A stretch of 64,000 nucleotides of DNA from JAWKVD01 sp041398225 (GTDB taxonomy: Bacteria; Pseudomonadota; Alphaproteobacteria; Caulobacterales; Hyphomonadaceae): contig JAWKVD010000009.1 in the NCBI GenBank assembly GCA_041398225.1, forward strand, positions 93,063-157,062, in the 5' to 3' direction. Position 1 is the stretch's first letter, and the number at the start of each line of letters is the position of its first letter. Under the pieces are notes generated by a model. The model did not search any database. It saw nothing but the letters and a program-made list of their open reading frames with translations, and was not told where the DNA came from. Position numbers and translations under genes: made by a program. This document shows, in pieces, positions 8,800 through 17,479 of the stretch.

Positions 8800-9387
8800 C
8801 TAATCCGGCCCCGGCTCGATCACCCGCCGCGCCGAGATCGCGCCCAGCATCTCGTACGGAAAATAGCCGACGGCCTCGTCGTCGGGATAATCGCGCGCCA
8901 GCATGTCCAGCAGCTTTTCGCTGATCGCATCGCCATGGCAGACGAGGCAGGGCTCCTCGGCGGTCGTCGGCCGCATCCAGCGAAACACCTGCGCGCCGTC
9001 TTCCTCGACGATCGCGCTCGCCTCCAGCGTCGCCGGATCGAACCCCTGCGCGACCGCTTCTGCGAACGCCTCAAGCTGGCCGTACTCCCAATCGTCGGGA
9101 ATGTTGGCGCGATTGCGCACGCCCAGCCCGGTGCGCTTCAGCGTCACGTCATGCTTGGCGCCCGTCTCCTCGAGCATGTCGCGAACATGGTCGCGATAGG
9201 CCATGTAGACCGCGACCGGATCGGAATAATCCAGCCGGTCGAGCAGCTCGGCTTTCAGCCGGCCCTGAAACGCCAGCGCCGCGAGGCGCGCATCGCGTAT
9301 GTCCTCCGCCGCGGGCTCGGGCGGGGCGGGCGGCGAGCACGCTCCGGCCAGCGCGGCGAGCGCGACGGCCAGAAGCGCGCGGCCCAT
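8800..9387 (-). CDS. DUF3365 (Tll0287-like) haem-binding lipoprotein
   Basis: 195 residues with a lipoprotein signal (LAALAGAC, modified Cys at 17). The body carries the DUF3365 pattern: a helical N-terminal part, TGLGVRNRANIPDDWE, and a haem c motif CLVCH (C147, C150, H151). Relatives such as cyanobacterial Tll0287 bind haem c in a PAS-like fold and are proposed redox or gas sensors. This one would be anchored to a membrane on the periplasmic side. It starts 3 nt after the stop of the inhibitor lipoprotein gene, so the two form one transcription unit. The role here is unknown. Confidence 0.8.
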   Translation of the reverse strand: MGRALLAVALAALAGACSPPAPPEPAAEDIRDARLAALAFQGRLKAELLDRLDYSDPVAVYMAYRDHVRDMLEETGAKHDVTLKRTGLGVRNRANIPDDWEYGQLEAFAEAVAQGFDPATLEASAIVEEDGAQVFRWMRPTTAEEPCLVCHGDAISEKLLDMLARDYPDDEAVGYFPYEMLGAISARRVIEPGPD

Positions 9388-9390
9388 GGC

Positions 9391-10185
9391 CTAGCGGACG
9401 CGAACGGTGACGGTGAAGTGCTGGTCGTCCGGGCTCGGGTCCTCCCACGAACGCTTGTTCACCAGCTTCAGCTCGCCTTCGCCCGCGCGCAGCGCTTCGA
9501 AGGTCAGCACCTCCCAGTGCTGCCCGCCGGTATAGCCCGGAAGGTACTGCGCGGTGTTCGTGGGCCCGCCGGTCGAGCCGGCGTCCGCGATCTCGCCCGG
9601 CGCGCTCTCGACGCTCCACTCATACCCGGCGGTCGGCGTGCCGATCAGCGACACCGAGAAGCGCTGCCCCACCTCCAGATCGATCTGGCTGCCGCTCTCC
9701 TCCTCGCGCAGGTCGCGCACCACATTCTCGGCTTTCGGCGGCGGCACGGGGTCGCTCACGCCCTTGCACGAAGCCTGTCCATTCTCGTCGCTATAGGATG
9801 CGTCTCCGCCCATGATCGTCAGCGTCCTCGTGTCGTCGGTATAGGTTTCGGTCTCGGCGTCGGCCGGCATCGTCAGCGTGTGGATGTCGCCGCCGATCCA
9901 GATCACCGCCTCGGCCGCCGCTCCGCCCCGGAACTGCGCCCGCAATTCGCGTCCGCCCGTACAGGCGTAGCGCGCGGCGAAGGTGAAATCGTCCGGCGGA
10001 ACCACGCTGGGATCGCCCACCGCCCCATCAGTCTGGCCCCCATCCGTCTGAGCCTCCGGCTCGGGCGGAGAGGCTGCGGGATCGGCCGGCTCGCCTGGCG
10101 TGCAGGCGGCGAGACCCGCGAGAAGGGCGATGGTCGCGGCGCCGATGCGGATGCGCGACCGGAAATCGGAAGAGCCAGACATCAT
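9391..10185 (-). CDS. lipoprotein fusing MliC-like and chagasin-like inhibitor domains
   Basis: 264 residues. A lipobox (LLAGLAAC, Cys 28) is followed by a Pro/Glu linker. A first domain at about 55-135 begins with RYACTGGRELRAQF, includes SYSDENGQASC, and matches the MliC/PliC family, periplasmic inhibitors of c-type lysozyme. A second domain at about 155-264 has GTPTAGYEW, an LPGYTGGQHWEVLTFEA block and NKRSWEDP, the three loops of the chagasin (I42) family of papain-type cysteine-protease inhibitors. GAGG 7 nt upstream supports the ATG at 10185 over 10197. The pair of inhibitors suggests defence of the envelope against lysozyme and protease of a predator, host or rival. That role is inference. 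Confidence 0.78.
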   Translation of the reverse strand: MMSGSSDFRSRIRIGAATIALLAGLAACTPGEPADPAASPPEPEAQTDGGQTDGAVGDPSVVPPDDFTFAARYACTGGRELRAQFRGGAAAEAVIWIGGDIHTLTMPADAETETYTDDTRTLTIMGGDASYSDENGQASCKGVSDPVPPPKAENVVRDLREEESGSQIDLEVGQRFSVSLIGTPTAGYEWSVESAPGEIADAGSTGGPTNTAQYLPGYTGGQHWEVLTFEALRAGEGELKLVNKRSWEDPSPDDQHFTVTVRVR

Positions 10186-10419
10186 GATAGGCCTCATATG
10201 GAACGTGTCGGCGGCTTGGGGCCGGCGCGGGGCCGGCGAGGGGCAAGGTCACGCTCCGCGCCGGGGTTGGCAAGGGCGCCGCTGTGTCCGCAGGCCCCCG
10301 AGGGGCGCGGCTTGCCCCGGTCTGCACCGGCGCGCGAATCCCGATAGACGCGCCAGATCGGCGCCCTTGGCGCAGGTCCAGGCGGACGCTGCGCCGGCGC
10401 AGCCATATGCGGAGGGCGT

Positions 10420-10836
10420 ATGCCCGAAATATCCATTCTCCACGCGCTCTCGGCGATGTTCGCGGGCGGGGCCGCCGCCTCCGGCTGGACCGTGGCGGTG
10501 ATCGTCGCCAACTCCGCGTTCGAGGGGCTCGACGCCGGCCGCGCCGACCGCACGCTGCGCCGCATGCTGGTCGCCTCGGCGACGTTTCAGGCCTCGCTTC
10601 TGGGCGTGGCCGCAGCGCTCGCCGTCATCAAGGGCGCCAACGGCGCGGCGATCATGTCGGTGGTCGCCGCGCTCGGTTTCCTGTCGAACATCTGGACGCT
10701 GGCCCCCCGGCGCGAAAAGGCGCTTCCCGGCGCCCGCAAACGTCTCAAGACCGGCCGCATGGTCGCCGTCGCCCTGACGCTGATGGTCACGCTGGTCGCC
10801 GCCATCGGGGCCATTCTGGCCGCTTTCGGCATCTGA
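10420..10836 (+). CDS. small membrane protein, unknown function
   Basis: 138 residues with three or four hydrophobic segments (about 5-30, 48-68, 72-92 and 112-137). A basic stretch between the last two (RREKALPGARKRLKTGR) should be cytoplasmic. GGAGGG lies just upstream of the ATG. I do not recognise the family. It precedes a DUF350 gene and a membrane-anchored protease on the same strand, but a 134-bp gap separates it from them, so membership of an operon is uncertain. Confidence 0.6.
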   Translation: MPEISILHALSAMFAGGAAASGWTVAVIVANSAFEGLDAGRADRTLRRMLVASATFQASLLGVAAALAVIKGANGAAIMSVVAALGFLSNIWTLAPRREKALPGARKRLKTGRMVAVALTLMVTLVAAIGAILAAFGI

Positions 10837-10970
10837 CCCCGGTCGGGTGTCCAGCTCCGGGGCGGGCGCTTTCCGGCTCGCATACCGGGCGCGGATGGAT
10901 GTATACGCGCTACGTCGGAGGAGCGGGCGGGCCGTCAGCAGCCGCCGCGCGAGGGGAGAACAGCAGCCAC

Positions 10971-11402
10971 ATGGACGTCGCCATCTCAGCCTTCGTCAAA
11001 GGCTTTCCGGACTTCATGCTCTACGGGGCCATCACCCTGGGGATGATGATCGTGGGCAGCGTCATCCACATCGTCCTGACTCCGATGAAGGAAATGAAGC
11101 TGATACGCGAAGGCAACACCGCGGCCGGAATCGGCGTCGCGGGCGTCATCGTCGGCCTCGCCATTCCCATGGCCGCCTGCCTGGCGTCCTCCACCTCCGT
11201 CTGGGAGCTGGTGATCTGGGGCGCGGTCGCGATTCTCCTGCAATTGCTGGCGTTCCGGGTCGCCGACCTGATCCTCCGCGACCTCCCCAAGCGCATCGAA
11301 CGCGACGAAATCGGCGCGGCGCTGGTGCTTGTCGCGGTCAAGCTGGCGGCTGCAATGATCACCGCCGCGGCCTTGTGGGATCCCAATCTCGGACGCATCT
11401 AG
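10971..11402 (+). CDS. DUF350 inner-membrane protein
   Basis: 143-residue protein with four membrane helices, matching DUF350 (YjfL-type). It has the typical central segment with EGNTAAGIGVAG in the loop before helix 2 and a conserved DLPKRIERDEIGAA motif before the last helix. Members are multipass membrane proteins of unknown biochemical role, often beside spermidine-synthase-like or potassium-channel-like genes. Here the next gene, 18 nt downstream, is a membrane-anchored trypsin-like protease. ATG at 10971 follows GAGGGGAG. Confidence 0.75.
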   Translation: MDVAISAFVKGFPDFMLYGAITLGMMIVGSVIHIVLTPMKEMKLIREGNTAAGIGVAGVIVGLAIPMAACLASSTSVWELVIWGAVAILLQLLAFRVADLILRDLPKRIERDEIGAALVLVAVKLAAAMITAAALWDPNLGRI

Positions 11403-11420
11403 GAGCCAAGGGAGCTCCGG

Positions 11421-12302
11421 ATGCGCATACCCGACTGGCTCATCTACACCATCGTCCTGGTGGCGATTTCGGCGGCTGTCTTCCTGCATGACGAGCGCCG
11501 CGACGCCGGGTTGACCATCCCGGCCGACATTCCCGGCGCCGCCGAACCCGGCCCCGGCGCCGCCTCCGAAACGCCGCCCGGTTCGGTCGGGCCGCTTCTG
11601 CCGGGACCCGCGCCGCTCGACGAGCGCGTGCTGGTGCAGGTCGGCGATGTCGAGGACGGCATCGGCACCGCCTTCGCCATCAACCGCCAGGGCGACTGGC
11701 TCACCGCGCGCCATGTCGTCGACGGCTGCTCCATGGTCGGCCTCGACCTTGGCGACGGGCGCGTCGTGAAGGCCGAAGACGTCTGGACCTCGGCGGATTC
11801 CGATCTCGCGCTCATTCGCACCGACCGCGCGCCGGCGACCGTTCCGGTCGATCCGCTCCAGCCGCTGCGCATCGGCGATCCGGGCTATCATGTCGGTTTC
11901 CCGCAGGGACGCTCCGGCGAGGTCTCCTCGCGCCTGCTCGCGCGCTCGCGCCTGGTCACGCGCGGCCGCTACCAGCTCGACGAGTCGGTGTTGGCCTGGG
12001 TCGAAAAGGATCGCTCGGACGGGCTCGAAGGCACGCTCGCCGGCATGAGCGGCGGACCGGTCTTCGACGCAGACGGCGAAGTCGTCGGCGTCACCGTCGC
12101 CGAAAGCCCGCGCCGCGGCCGCATCTACACCGCCGCGCCCGACTCGATCGCGCGCTTCCTTCAGCGCAGCGGCGCCATCGCCGCCAGCGACGAGGGCCGT
12201 CCCATCGCGCAGGCGTCCTATCACGGCGAGGCCGACCGCATGCGCAAATCGCAGGCGGTGATGAAAGTGGTCTGCATCGCCGCCCATTCGGCTTTGCGCT
12301 AG
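11421..12302 (+). CDS. membrane-anchored trypsin-like serine protease
   Basis: 293 residues. One N-terminal membrane helix (about 6-23) is followed by a Pro/Gly/Glu-rich linker to about residue 70 and a chymotrypsin-fold domain. The catalytic triad can be read as H98 (TARHVVDG), D128 (SDLALI) and S210 (GMSGGPVF). There is no PDZ domain, unlike DegP. The protease should face the periplasm. It follows the DUF350 gene by 18 nt, so the two probably act together. Target unknown. Confidence 0.8.
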   Translation: MRIPDWLIYTIVLVAISAAVFLHDERRDAGLTIPADIPGAAEPGPGAASETPPGSVGPLLPGPAPLDERVLVQVGDVEDGIGTAFAINRQGDWLTARHVVDGCSMVGLDLGDGRVVKAEDVWTSADSDLALIRTDRAPATVPVDPLQPLRIGDPGYHVGFPQGRSGEVSSRLLARSRLVTRGRYQLDESVLAWVEKDRSDGLEGTLAGMSGGPVFDADGEVVGVTVAESPRRGRIYTAAPDSIARFLQRSGAIAASDEGRPIAQASYHGEADRMRKSQAVMKVVCIAAHSALR

Positions 12303-12355
12303 TCGCGGATGCGGCTACGTCCGTCTACCGGCACGCAACAGGATCGGAGAGCCCC

Positions 12356-13246
12356 ATGACGCAGGCGGCGTTCGCGGACAGGCTGATGGCGCGGGTGCGG
12401 GACATGGGTCCGCTCTGCGTCGGCGTCGATCCCCATCCCGCGCTTCTGCCGCCCCTGTTCGGGCCGCCCGGCGCCGAGGCCGCCGGCCGCTGGGGCAGGG
12501 CTCTGGTCGAACGCTGCGCCGGCCGCGTCGCCGTGGTGAAGCCGCAGGCGGGTCTCTTCGAACGCTGGGGATCGGCCGGCATGGCGGCCCTTGAGAGCGT
12601 CTGCGCGGCGGCGCGCGACGCCGGTCTTCTGGTGCTGCTCGACGCCAAGCGCGGCGACATCGGCTCCACCGCCGAGGGGTACGCCGAAGGCTATCTCGGC
12701 GACGGCGCATCCTGCTACGCCGACGCGATCACCGTGAACCCCTATATGGGCGTCGACACCATCGAGCCCTATGTGAAGATCGCCGAACGGCGCGGCAAAG
12801 GCGTCGTGGTTCTGGCCCGCACCTCCAATCCCGGCTCGGCCGACTTTCAGGCCCGCCTGATCGACCGCGAACCGCTCTACATCCATGTCGCCCGCGCGCT
12901 TGGGCCGATGATCGCCCGCCTCAAAGGGCCGGAGACCGGCTGGTCCGGCCTCATGCTGGTCGCCGGCGCCACCGGCCCCGACGAGGCGCGCGCGCTTCGC
13001 GAGGCGGCCCCGGACGCGCTCTTCCTCGTGCCCGGCTATGGCGCGCAGGGCGCCGGCGCCGACGAGGCGCTGGCCGGATTTGTGCGCCGCAACGGACGTC
13101 TCGAGGGCGGCATGGTCAGCGCCTCGCGCTCCGCCGCCAGCCCCGCCGGCTCGGTCGAAGCCGCCACGGCGCAGGACTGGGAGGCCCGGATCGACGCCGC
13201 GATCGCCGCCGCCAGCGCCGATCTCGCGCAAGCCGCGACCGGCTAG
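12356..13246 (+). CDS. pyrF: orotidine 5'-phosphate decarboxylase (type 2)
   Basis: 296 residues. It decarboxylates OMP to UMP, the last step of UMP synthesis, in the cytosol. The active-site array LDAKRGDIGSTA is present, with D96, K98 and D101. The N-terminus CVGVDPHPALLP and the length (about 270-300) fit the longer type 2 subfamily rather than the E. coli type. Transcribed in the same direction as the protease gene, 53 nt downstream. Confidence 0.95.
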   Translation: MTQAAFADRLMARVRDMGPLCVGVDPHPALLPPLFGPPGAEAAGRWGRALVERCAGRVAVVKPQAGLFERWGSAGMAALESVCAAARDAGLLVLLDAKRGDIGSTAEGYAEGYLGDGASCYADAITVNPYMGVDTIEPYVKIAERRGKGVVVLARTSNPGSADFQARLIDREPLYIHVARALGPMIARLKGPETGWSGLMLVAGATGPDEARALREAAPDALFLVPGYGAQGAGADEALAGFVRRNGRLEGGMVSASRSAASPAGSVEAATAQDWEARIDAAIAAASADLAQAATG

Positions 13247-13401
13247 GGCCGGTCGTCGCGCCCTTCAGGCCGGATTTTTCCTGCGCGACAGCACGCGCAT
13301 TGCGGAACGCCGCTTACAGGGCGTAACGTCGGGGCACATCAGACCAGACAGGCGGGCGCCAAGACCCGTATCGGCCGCCAGAGCGGCCAGAGGAGGAATG
13401 C

Positions 13402-15096
13402 GTGACGACACGAGCCGAAGCGCTTGCGCGCCTGACGGCGGCGGGCGAGCCCTACGAACTCGTCGAGATCGAGGCGATCGGCCGCCGGGTGAAGGCCTTC
13501 GCCAACGCCCCGCCGACGCTCCGCGAACTCTACGCCACCACCCGCTCGGATCAGACCTTCCTCGTCTATGAGGGCGAGCGCCTCACCTTCGAGGAGACCT
13601 GGGTCCGCGCTTGCACGCTGGCGCATGCGCTGGTCGAGGATTTCGGCGTGCGCAAGGGCGACCGCGTCGCCATCGCCATGCGCAACTATCCGGAATGGGT
13701 GATCGCCTTCATGGCCGCCACCTCCATCGGCGCCATCGCCGTCGCGGTGAACGCGCTCTGGCAGCCCGACGAACTCGACTACGGTCTGTCGCATTCCGGC
13801 TCGAAAGTGCTGATCGCCGACCGCGAGCGCATCGGCCGCGCCACGCGCGGCGGCGAACGCGCGCTGGCCATTCCCGCCATCGCCGTGCGCACCGACGACC
13901 TGCCACAAGGCGCGCGCGCCTGGGCCGAGGTGATGGCCCGGACGCCGCACTCGGAAATGCCCGAGGTCGACTTCGGCCCGGACGACGACGCCATCATGTT
14001 CTTCACCTCCGGCTCCACCGGCCATCCCAAGGGCGTCGTCTCCACCCATCGCGGCGTGATCTCGGCGCTGCTGTCATGGGAGCTGGACGCCAAGACGGCG
14101 GTGTTCGTCGGCCTCATCCCCGCGCCCGATCCCGAAGCGCCGCAGCAGGCCGCGCTGCTCGGCATCCCGCTCTTCCACGTCACCGGCTGCCACAACGTCT
14201 TCCTGATGTGCTACCGCACCCAGCGGCGCATGGTCTCGATGTACAAATGGGACGCGGCGAAGGCCGCCGAACTGGTCGAGCGCGAACGGATCACCGCCTT
14301 CACCGCGCCGTCGGCCGTCACCGGCGATCTCATCGCCGAGGCCGCGCGTTCGGGTCACGACCTGTCCTCGCTCTCGCTTGTCGGCGGCGGCGGCGCGGCG
14401 CGCGCGCCCGAACAGGTTCGCGCCATCGCCAAGGCCTTCGGCAAGGCGCTTCCGGCCACCGGCTGGGGCATGACCGAGACCAACGCCATCGGCGCCGGCA
14501 TCGGCTATCAGGACTATCTCGACCACCCTGAAAGCTCCGGCCGCTGTTCGGCCGTGCTCGAGCTGCGCATCGTCGACGAGGCCGGCAAGGTCTTGCCCGC
14601 CAATGCGCGCGGCGAGCTTCAGGTGCGCGGAACCTCGATCATGCGCGAATACTGGAACCGGCCGGACGCCAACGCGGAATCCTTCGTCGACGGCGACTGG
14701 TTCCGCACCGGCGACGTCGCCTATCTCGATCCCGAAGGCTATCTGGTGATCGTCGACCGCATCAAGGACGTGGTCATTCGCGGCGGCGAGAACATCGGCT
14801 GCGGCGCCGTCGAGGCCGCGCTCCAGGAGCATCCCGCCGTCCAGGAAGCCTGCGTCTACGGCGTGCCGGACGCGCGCATGGGCGAGGAGGTCGCCGCCAC
14901 CGTCTACGCGACGGCGCCCGTCTCCGAACGTGAGCTTCAGGCCTTCCTCGAACCGCTTCTGGCGAAGTTCGAGATCCCGCGCTTCATCCGCGTCGAGACC
15001 CAGCCTCTGGTGCGCGGCGCGACCGGGAAGATTCTCAAGCGCGAGATTCGCAAGTCCGTCATCGAAAGCATGACCGAACCCGCCGGACGCGGCTGA
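13402..15096 (+). CDS. acyl-CoA synthetase / AMP-dependent ligase
   Basis: 564-residue adenylate-forming enzyme that activates a carboxylic acid to its acyl-AMP and then its CoA thioester. It has the P-loop FFTSGSTGHPKG, the GWGMTETNA motif, the hinge DWFRTGDVAYLDPEGYLVIVDR split around D and R, and the C-terminal catalytic lysine region TGKILKREIR. The GTG at 13402 was chosen because AGGAGG lies 5 nt upstream. It resembles medium-chain or long-chain fatty-acid ligases; the chain length cannot be read. Monocistronic by spacing. Confidence 0.9.
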   Translation: MTTRAEALARLTAAGEPYELVEIEAIGRRVKAFANAPPTLRELYATTRSDQTFLVYEGERLTFEETWVRACTLAHALVEDFGVRKGDRVAIAMRNYPEWVIAFMAATSIGAIAVAVNALWQPDELDYGLSHSGSKVLIADRERIGRATRGGERALAIPAIAVRTDDLPQGARAWAEVMARTPHSEMPEVDFGPDDDAIMFFTSGSTGHPKGVVSTHRGVISALLSWELDAKTAVFVGLIPAPDPEAPQQAALLGIPLFHVTGCHNVFLMCYRTQRRMVSMYKWDAAKAAELVERERITAFTAPSAVTGDLIAEAARSGHDLSSLSLVGGGGAARAPEQVRAIAKAFGKALPATGWGMTETNAIGAGIGYQDYLDHPESSGRCSAVLELRIVDEAGKVLPANARGELQVRGTSIMREYWNRPDANAESFVDGDWFRTGDVAYLDPEGYLVIVDRIKDVVIRGGENIGCGAVEAALQEHPAVQEACVYGVPDARMGEEVAATVYATAPVSERELQAFLEPLLAKFEIPRFIRVETQPLVRGATGKILKREIRKSVIESMTEPAGRG

Positions 15097-15210
15097 CGCC
15101 CCGGCGGCCCAGACTGCGGCCCATTCTGCGGGCTGACATACGCCTGACGGACGCCTAGTGTACGGCATGGATGGCGCGCCGTCAGTGCGCGCAGACCAAG
15201 GGGAGGCGAC

Positions 15211-17352
15211 ATGAAACGGCTTACGGCTTGCGCGCTTGGCGCGGTGGCGATCGCTCTTGCGGGCTGCTCGCCGAAGGACAATCCGGCGGCCCCGCCGCTC
15301 ACCGCCGCCGACGTCGACGAAGTCGCCATCATCTCCGCCGACGAAACGCCCGGCATGTGGCTCTCGCACGGCCGCACCTATTCCGAACAGCGCTTCTCCC
15401 CGCTCAAGAAGATCGACGCCTCGAATGTCGGCCAGCTCGGTCTCGCCTGGTACGCCGAACTCGACGCCGACCGCGGCATGGAGGCGACGCCGATCGTCGT
15501 CGGCGGCGTGATGTACGTCACCTCCGCCTGGTCCATGGTCTACGCCCTCGATGCGCGCACCGGCGAACGCATGTGGAGCTACGATCCCGGCGTCGACAAG
15601 GCGCGCGGCCAGAAAGCCTGTTGCGACGTCGTCAATCGCGGCGTCGCGGTGTGGAAGGGCAAGGTCTATGTCGGAACGATCGACGGCCGCCTGATCGCGC
15701 TCGACGCGGCGACCGGAAAGCCGGTGTGGGAGAAGGTCACGGTCGACCAGTCCCAGCCCTACACCATCACCGGCGCGCCGCGCGTGATGAAGGGCAAGGT
15801 GCTGATCGGCAATGGCGGCGGCGAGTTCGGCGTGCGCGGCTATATGAGCGCCTACGACGCCGAGACCGGCGATCTCTCCTGGCGCTTCTACTTCACGCCC
15901 AACCCGAAGAAAGAACCCGACGGCGCGGCCTCCGACGCCTTCTTCGCCGACAAGGGCAACGCCACCTGGGGCGATGACGGGGTGTGGACCGAAAGCGGCG
16001 GCGGCGGAACGGCGTGGGACGCGATCGTCTACGATCCCGATCTCGATCTCGTTTATATCGGCGTCGGCAACGGCACGCCGTGGAACCGGCGCCTGCGCGA
16101 TCCGGCCGGCGGCGACAACCTGCTTCTGTCCTCCATCGTGGCGCTCCGGCCCGACACCGGCGAATATGTCTGGCACTATCAGACCACGCCGGGCGAGAGC
16201 TGGGACTACACCGCGACCCAGCCCATCGTCCTCGCCGAACTCGAAATCGGCGGCGCGGCCCGCAAGGTGCTGATGCAGGCGCCGAAGAACGGCTATTTCT
16301 ACGTTCTCGACCGCCAGACCGGAGAGCTGATCTCCGCCGACAAGTATTCCGACAATTCAAGCTGGACCACGGGCGTCGACATGGACACCGGCCGTCCGGT
16401 CGAAACCGCCAATGCGCGTTATGAAACGCCGCAGCAGGCGGTGCCCGGTCCGCTCGGCAACCACAACTGGCACCCGATGTCGTTCAACCCGTCCACCGGG
16501 CTGGTCTACCTGCCGGTGCACACGCTCGCGACCGTCTACGCCGAGAAGTCGGACTTCGAATACCGTCCCGGCTTCTGGAACACCGGCACCGACTTCGCCG
16601 CGGCGGCCCTGCCCACCGATCCGGCCGAACGCCTCGCCGTCGCCTCCACCATCAAGGGCGATCTCGTCGCCTGGGACCCGATCGCCCGCAAGGCGCGCTG
16701 GACCGTGCCCTATCCCTTCGCGTGGAATGGCGGCACGCTCACCACCGCCGGCGATCTCGTCTTCGAAGGCGCGATCGACGGCAAGTTCCGCGCCTACAAC
16801 GCCGAAACCGGCGACAAGCTCTGGGAGGCCGACGCGCAATATCCGGTCCAGTCTGGCCCGGTCACCTACACCATCGACGGCGAGCAATACGTCGCCACCA
16901 CGGCGGGGTGGGGCAGCGCGCTTCCGCTGGCCGGCTCCACCGGTCTGCGCATGGGCTCCAACGAGCTTGGCCGCGTGCTGGTCTACAAGATCGGCGGAAC
17001 CGCGACCCTGCCCGAATACGAAACCGTGCAGGTGACGCCTCAGGCCCCGGCCGACGATTTCGGCAACGCCGCGCAGATCGCCGCCGGCAAGGAGCTTTAC
17101 TTCAACAACTGCATGGTCTGTCACGGCGATGCGGCGCAGAACGGCGGCATCACGCCCGACCTGCGCTGGTCGGCCCAGCTCGCCGATGCGGAGACCTTCG
17201 CCGAAGTGGTGTTCGGCGGCAGCCGCGCCAGCCGCGGCATGGCCAGCTTCACCGGCGCCTTCAGCCCCGAAGAGGCCGAGGAGATCCGCGCCTACATCGT
17301 CAACCGCGCGCACGAAGACCTGCGCGTGATGCAGGCCCAGTCCACGCAATAG
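15211..17352 (+). CDS. PQQ-dependent alcohol dehydrogenase with C-terminal cytochrome c, lipoprotein type
   Basis: 713-residue quinohaemoprotein dehydrogenase. The signal ends in a lipobox (IALAGC, Cys 19), so the enzyme is probably lipid-anchored in the periplasm. An eight-bladed PQQ propeller with repeated W-docking motifs follows. It includes the adjacent-cysteine pair C137-C138 that contacts PQQ and the catalytic Asp D332 in GESWDYT. The residue two after it is Thr, not Asp, which points to a calcium rather than lanthanide site. A C-terminal haem c domain has CMVCH (C634, C637, H638) and a Met ligand in GMASF. Electrons from an alcohol would pass PQQ to haem to the respiratory chain. No PQQ biosynthesis genes are in view. 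Confidence 0.9.
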   Translation: MKRLTACALGAVAIALAGCSPKDNPAAPPLTAADVDEVAIISADETPGMWLSHGRTYSEQRFSPLKKIDASNVGQLGLAWYAELDADRGMEATPIVVGGVMYVTSAWSMVYALDARTGERMWSYDPGVDKARGQKACCDVVNRGVAVWKGKVYVGTIDGRLIALDAATGKPVWEKVTVDQSQPYTITGAPRVMKGKVLIGNGGGEFGVRGYMSAYDAETGDLSWRFYFTPNPKKEPDGAASDAFFADKGNATWGDDGVWTESGGGGTAWDAIVYDPDLDLVYIGVGNGTPWNRRLRDPAGGDNLLLSSIVALRPDTGEYVWHYQTTPGESWDYTATQPIVLAELEIGGAARKVLMQAPKNGYFYVLDRQTGELISADKYSDNSSWTTGVDMDTGRPVETANARYETPQQAVPGPLGNHNWHPMSFNPSTGLVYLPVHTLATVYAEKSDFEYRPGFWNTGTDFAAAALPTDPAERLAVASTIKGDLVAWDPIARKARWTVPYPFAWNGGTLTTAGDLVFEGAIDGKFRAYNAETGDKLWEADAQYPVQSGPVTYTIDGEQYVATTAGWGSALPLAGSTGLRMGSNELGRVLVYKIGGTATLPEYETVQVTPQAPADDFGNAAQIAAGKELYFNNCMVCHGDAAQNGGITPDLRWSAQLADAETFAEVVFGGSRASRGMASFTGAFSPEEAEEIRAYIVNRAHEDLRVMQAQSTQ

Positions 17353-17479
17353 GCCTTCCGACGCAATAAGCCTTCCGACGCAACAAATTCGGGCGCGCGA
17401 TCGATCGGATCGCGCGCCCGATTGTTTCAGCTCCCCATGCATGGCAGGCTCGCGCCATTGCTTTGGGGGAGTTGGGGGT

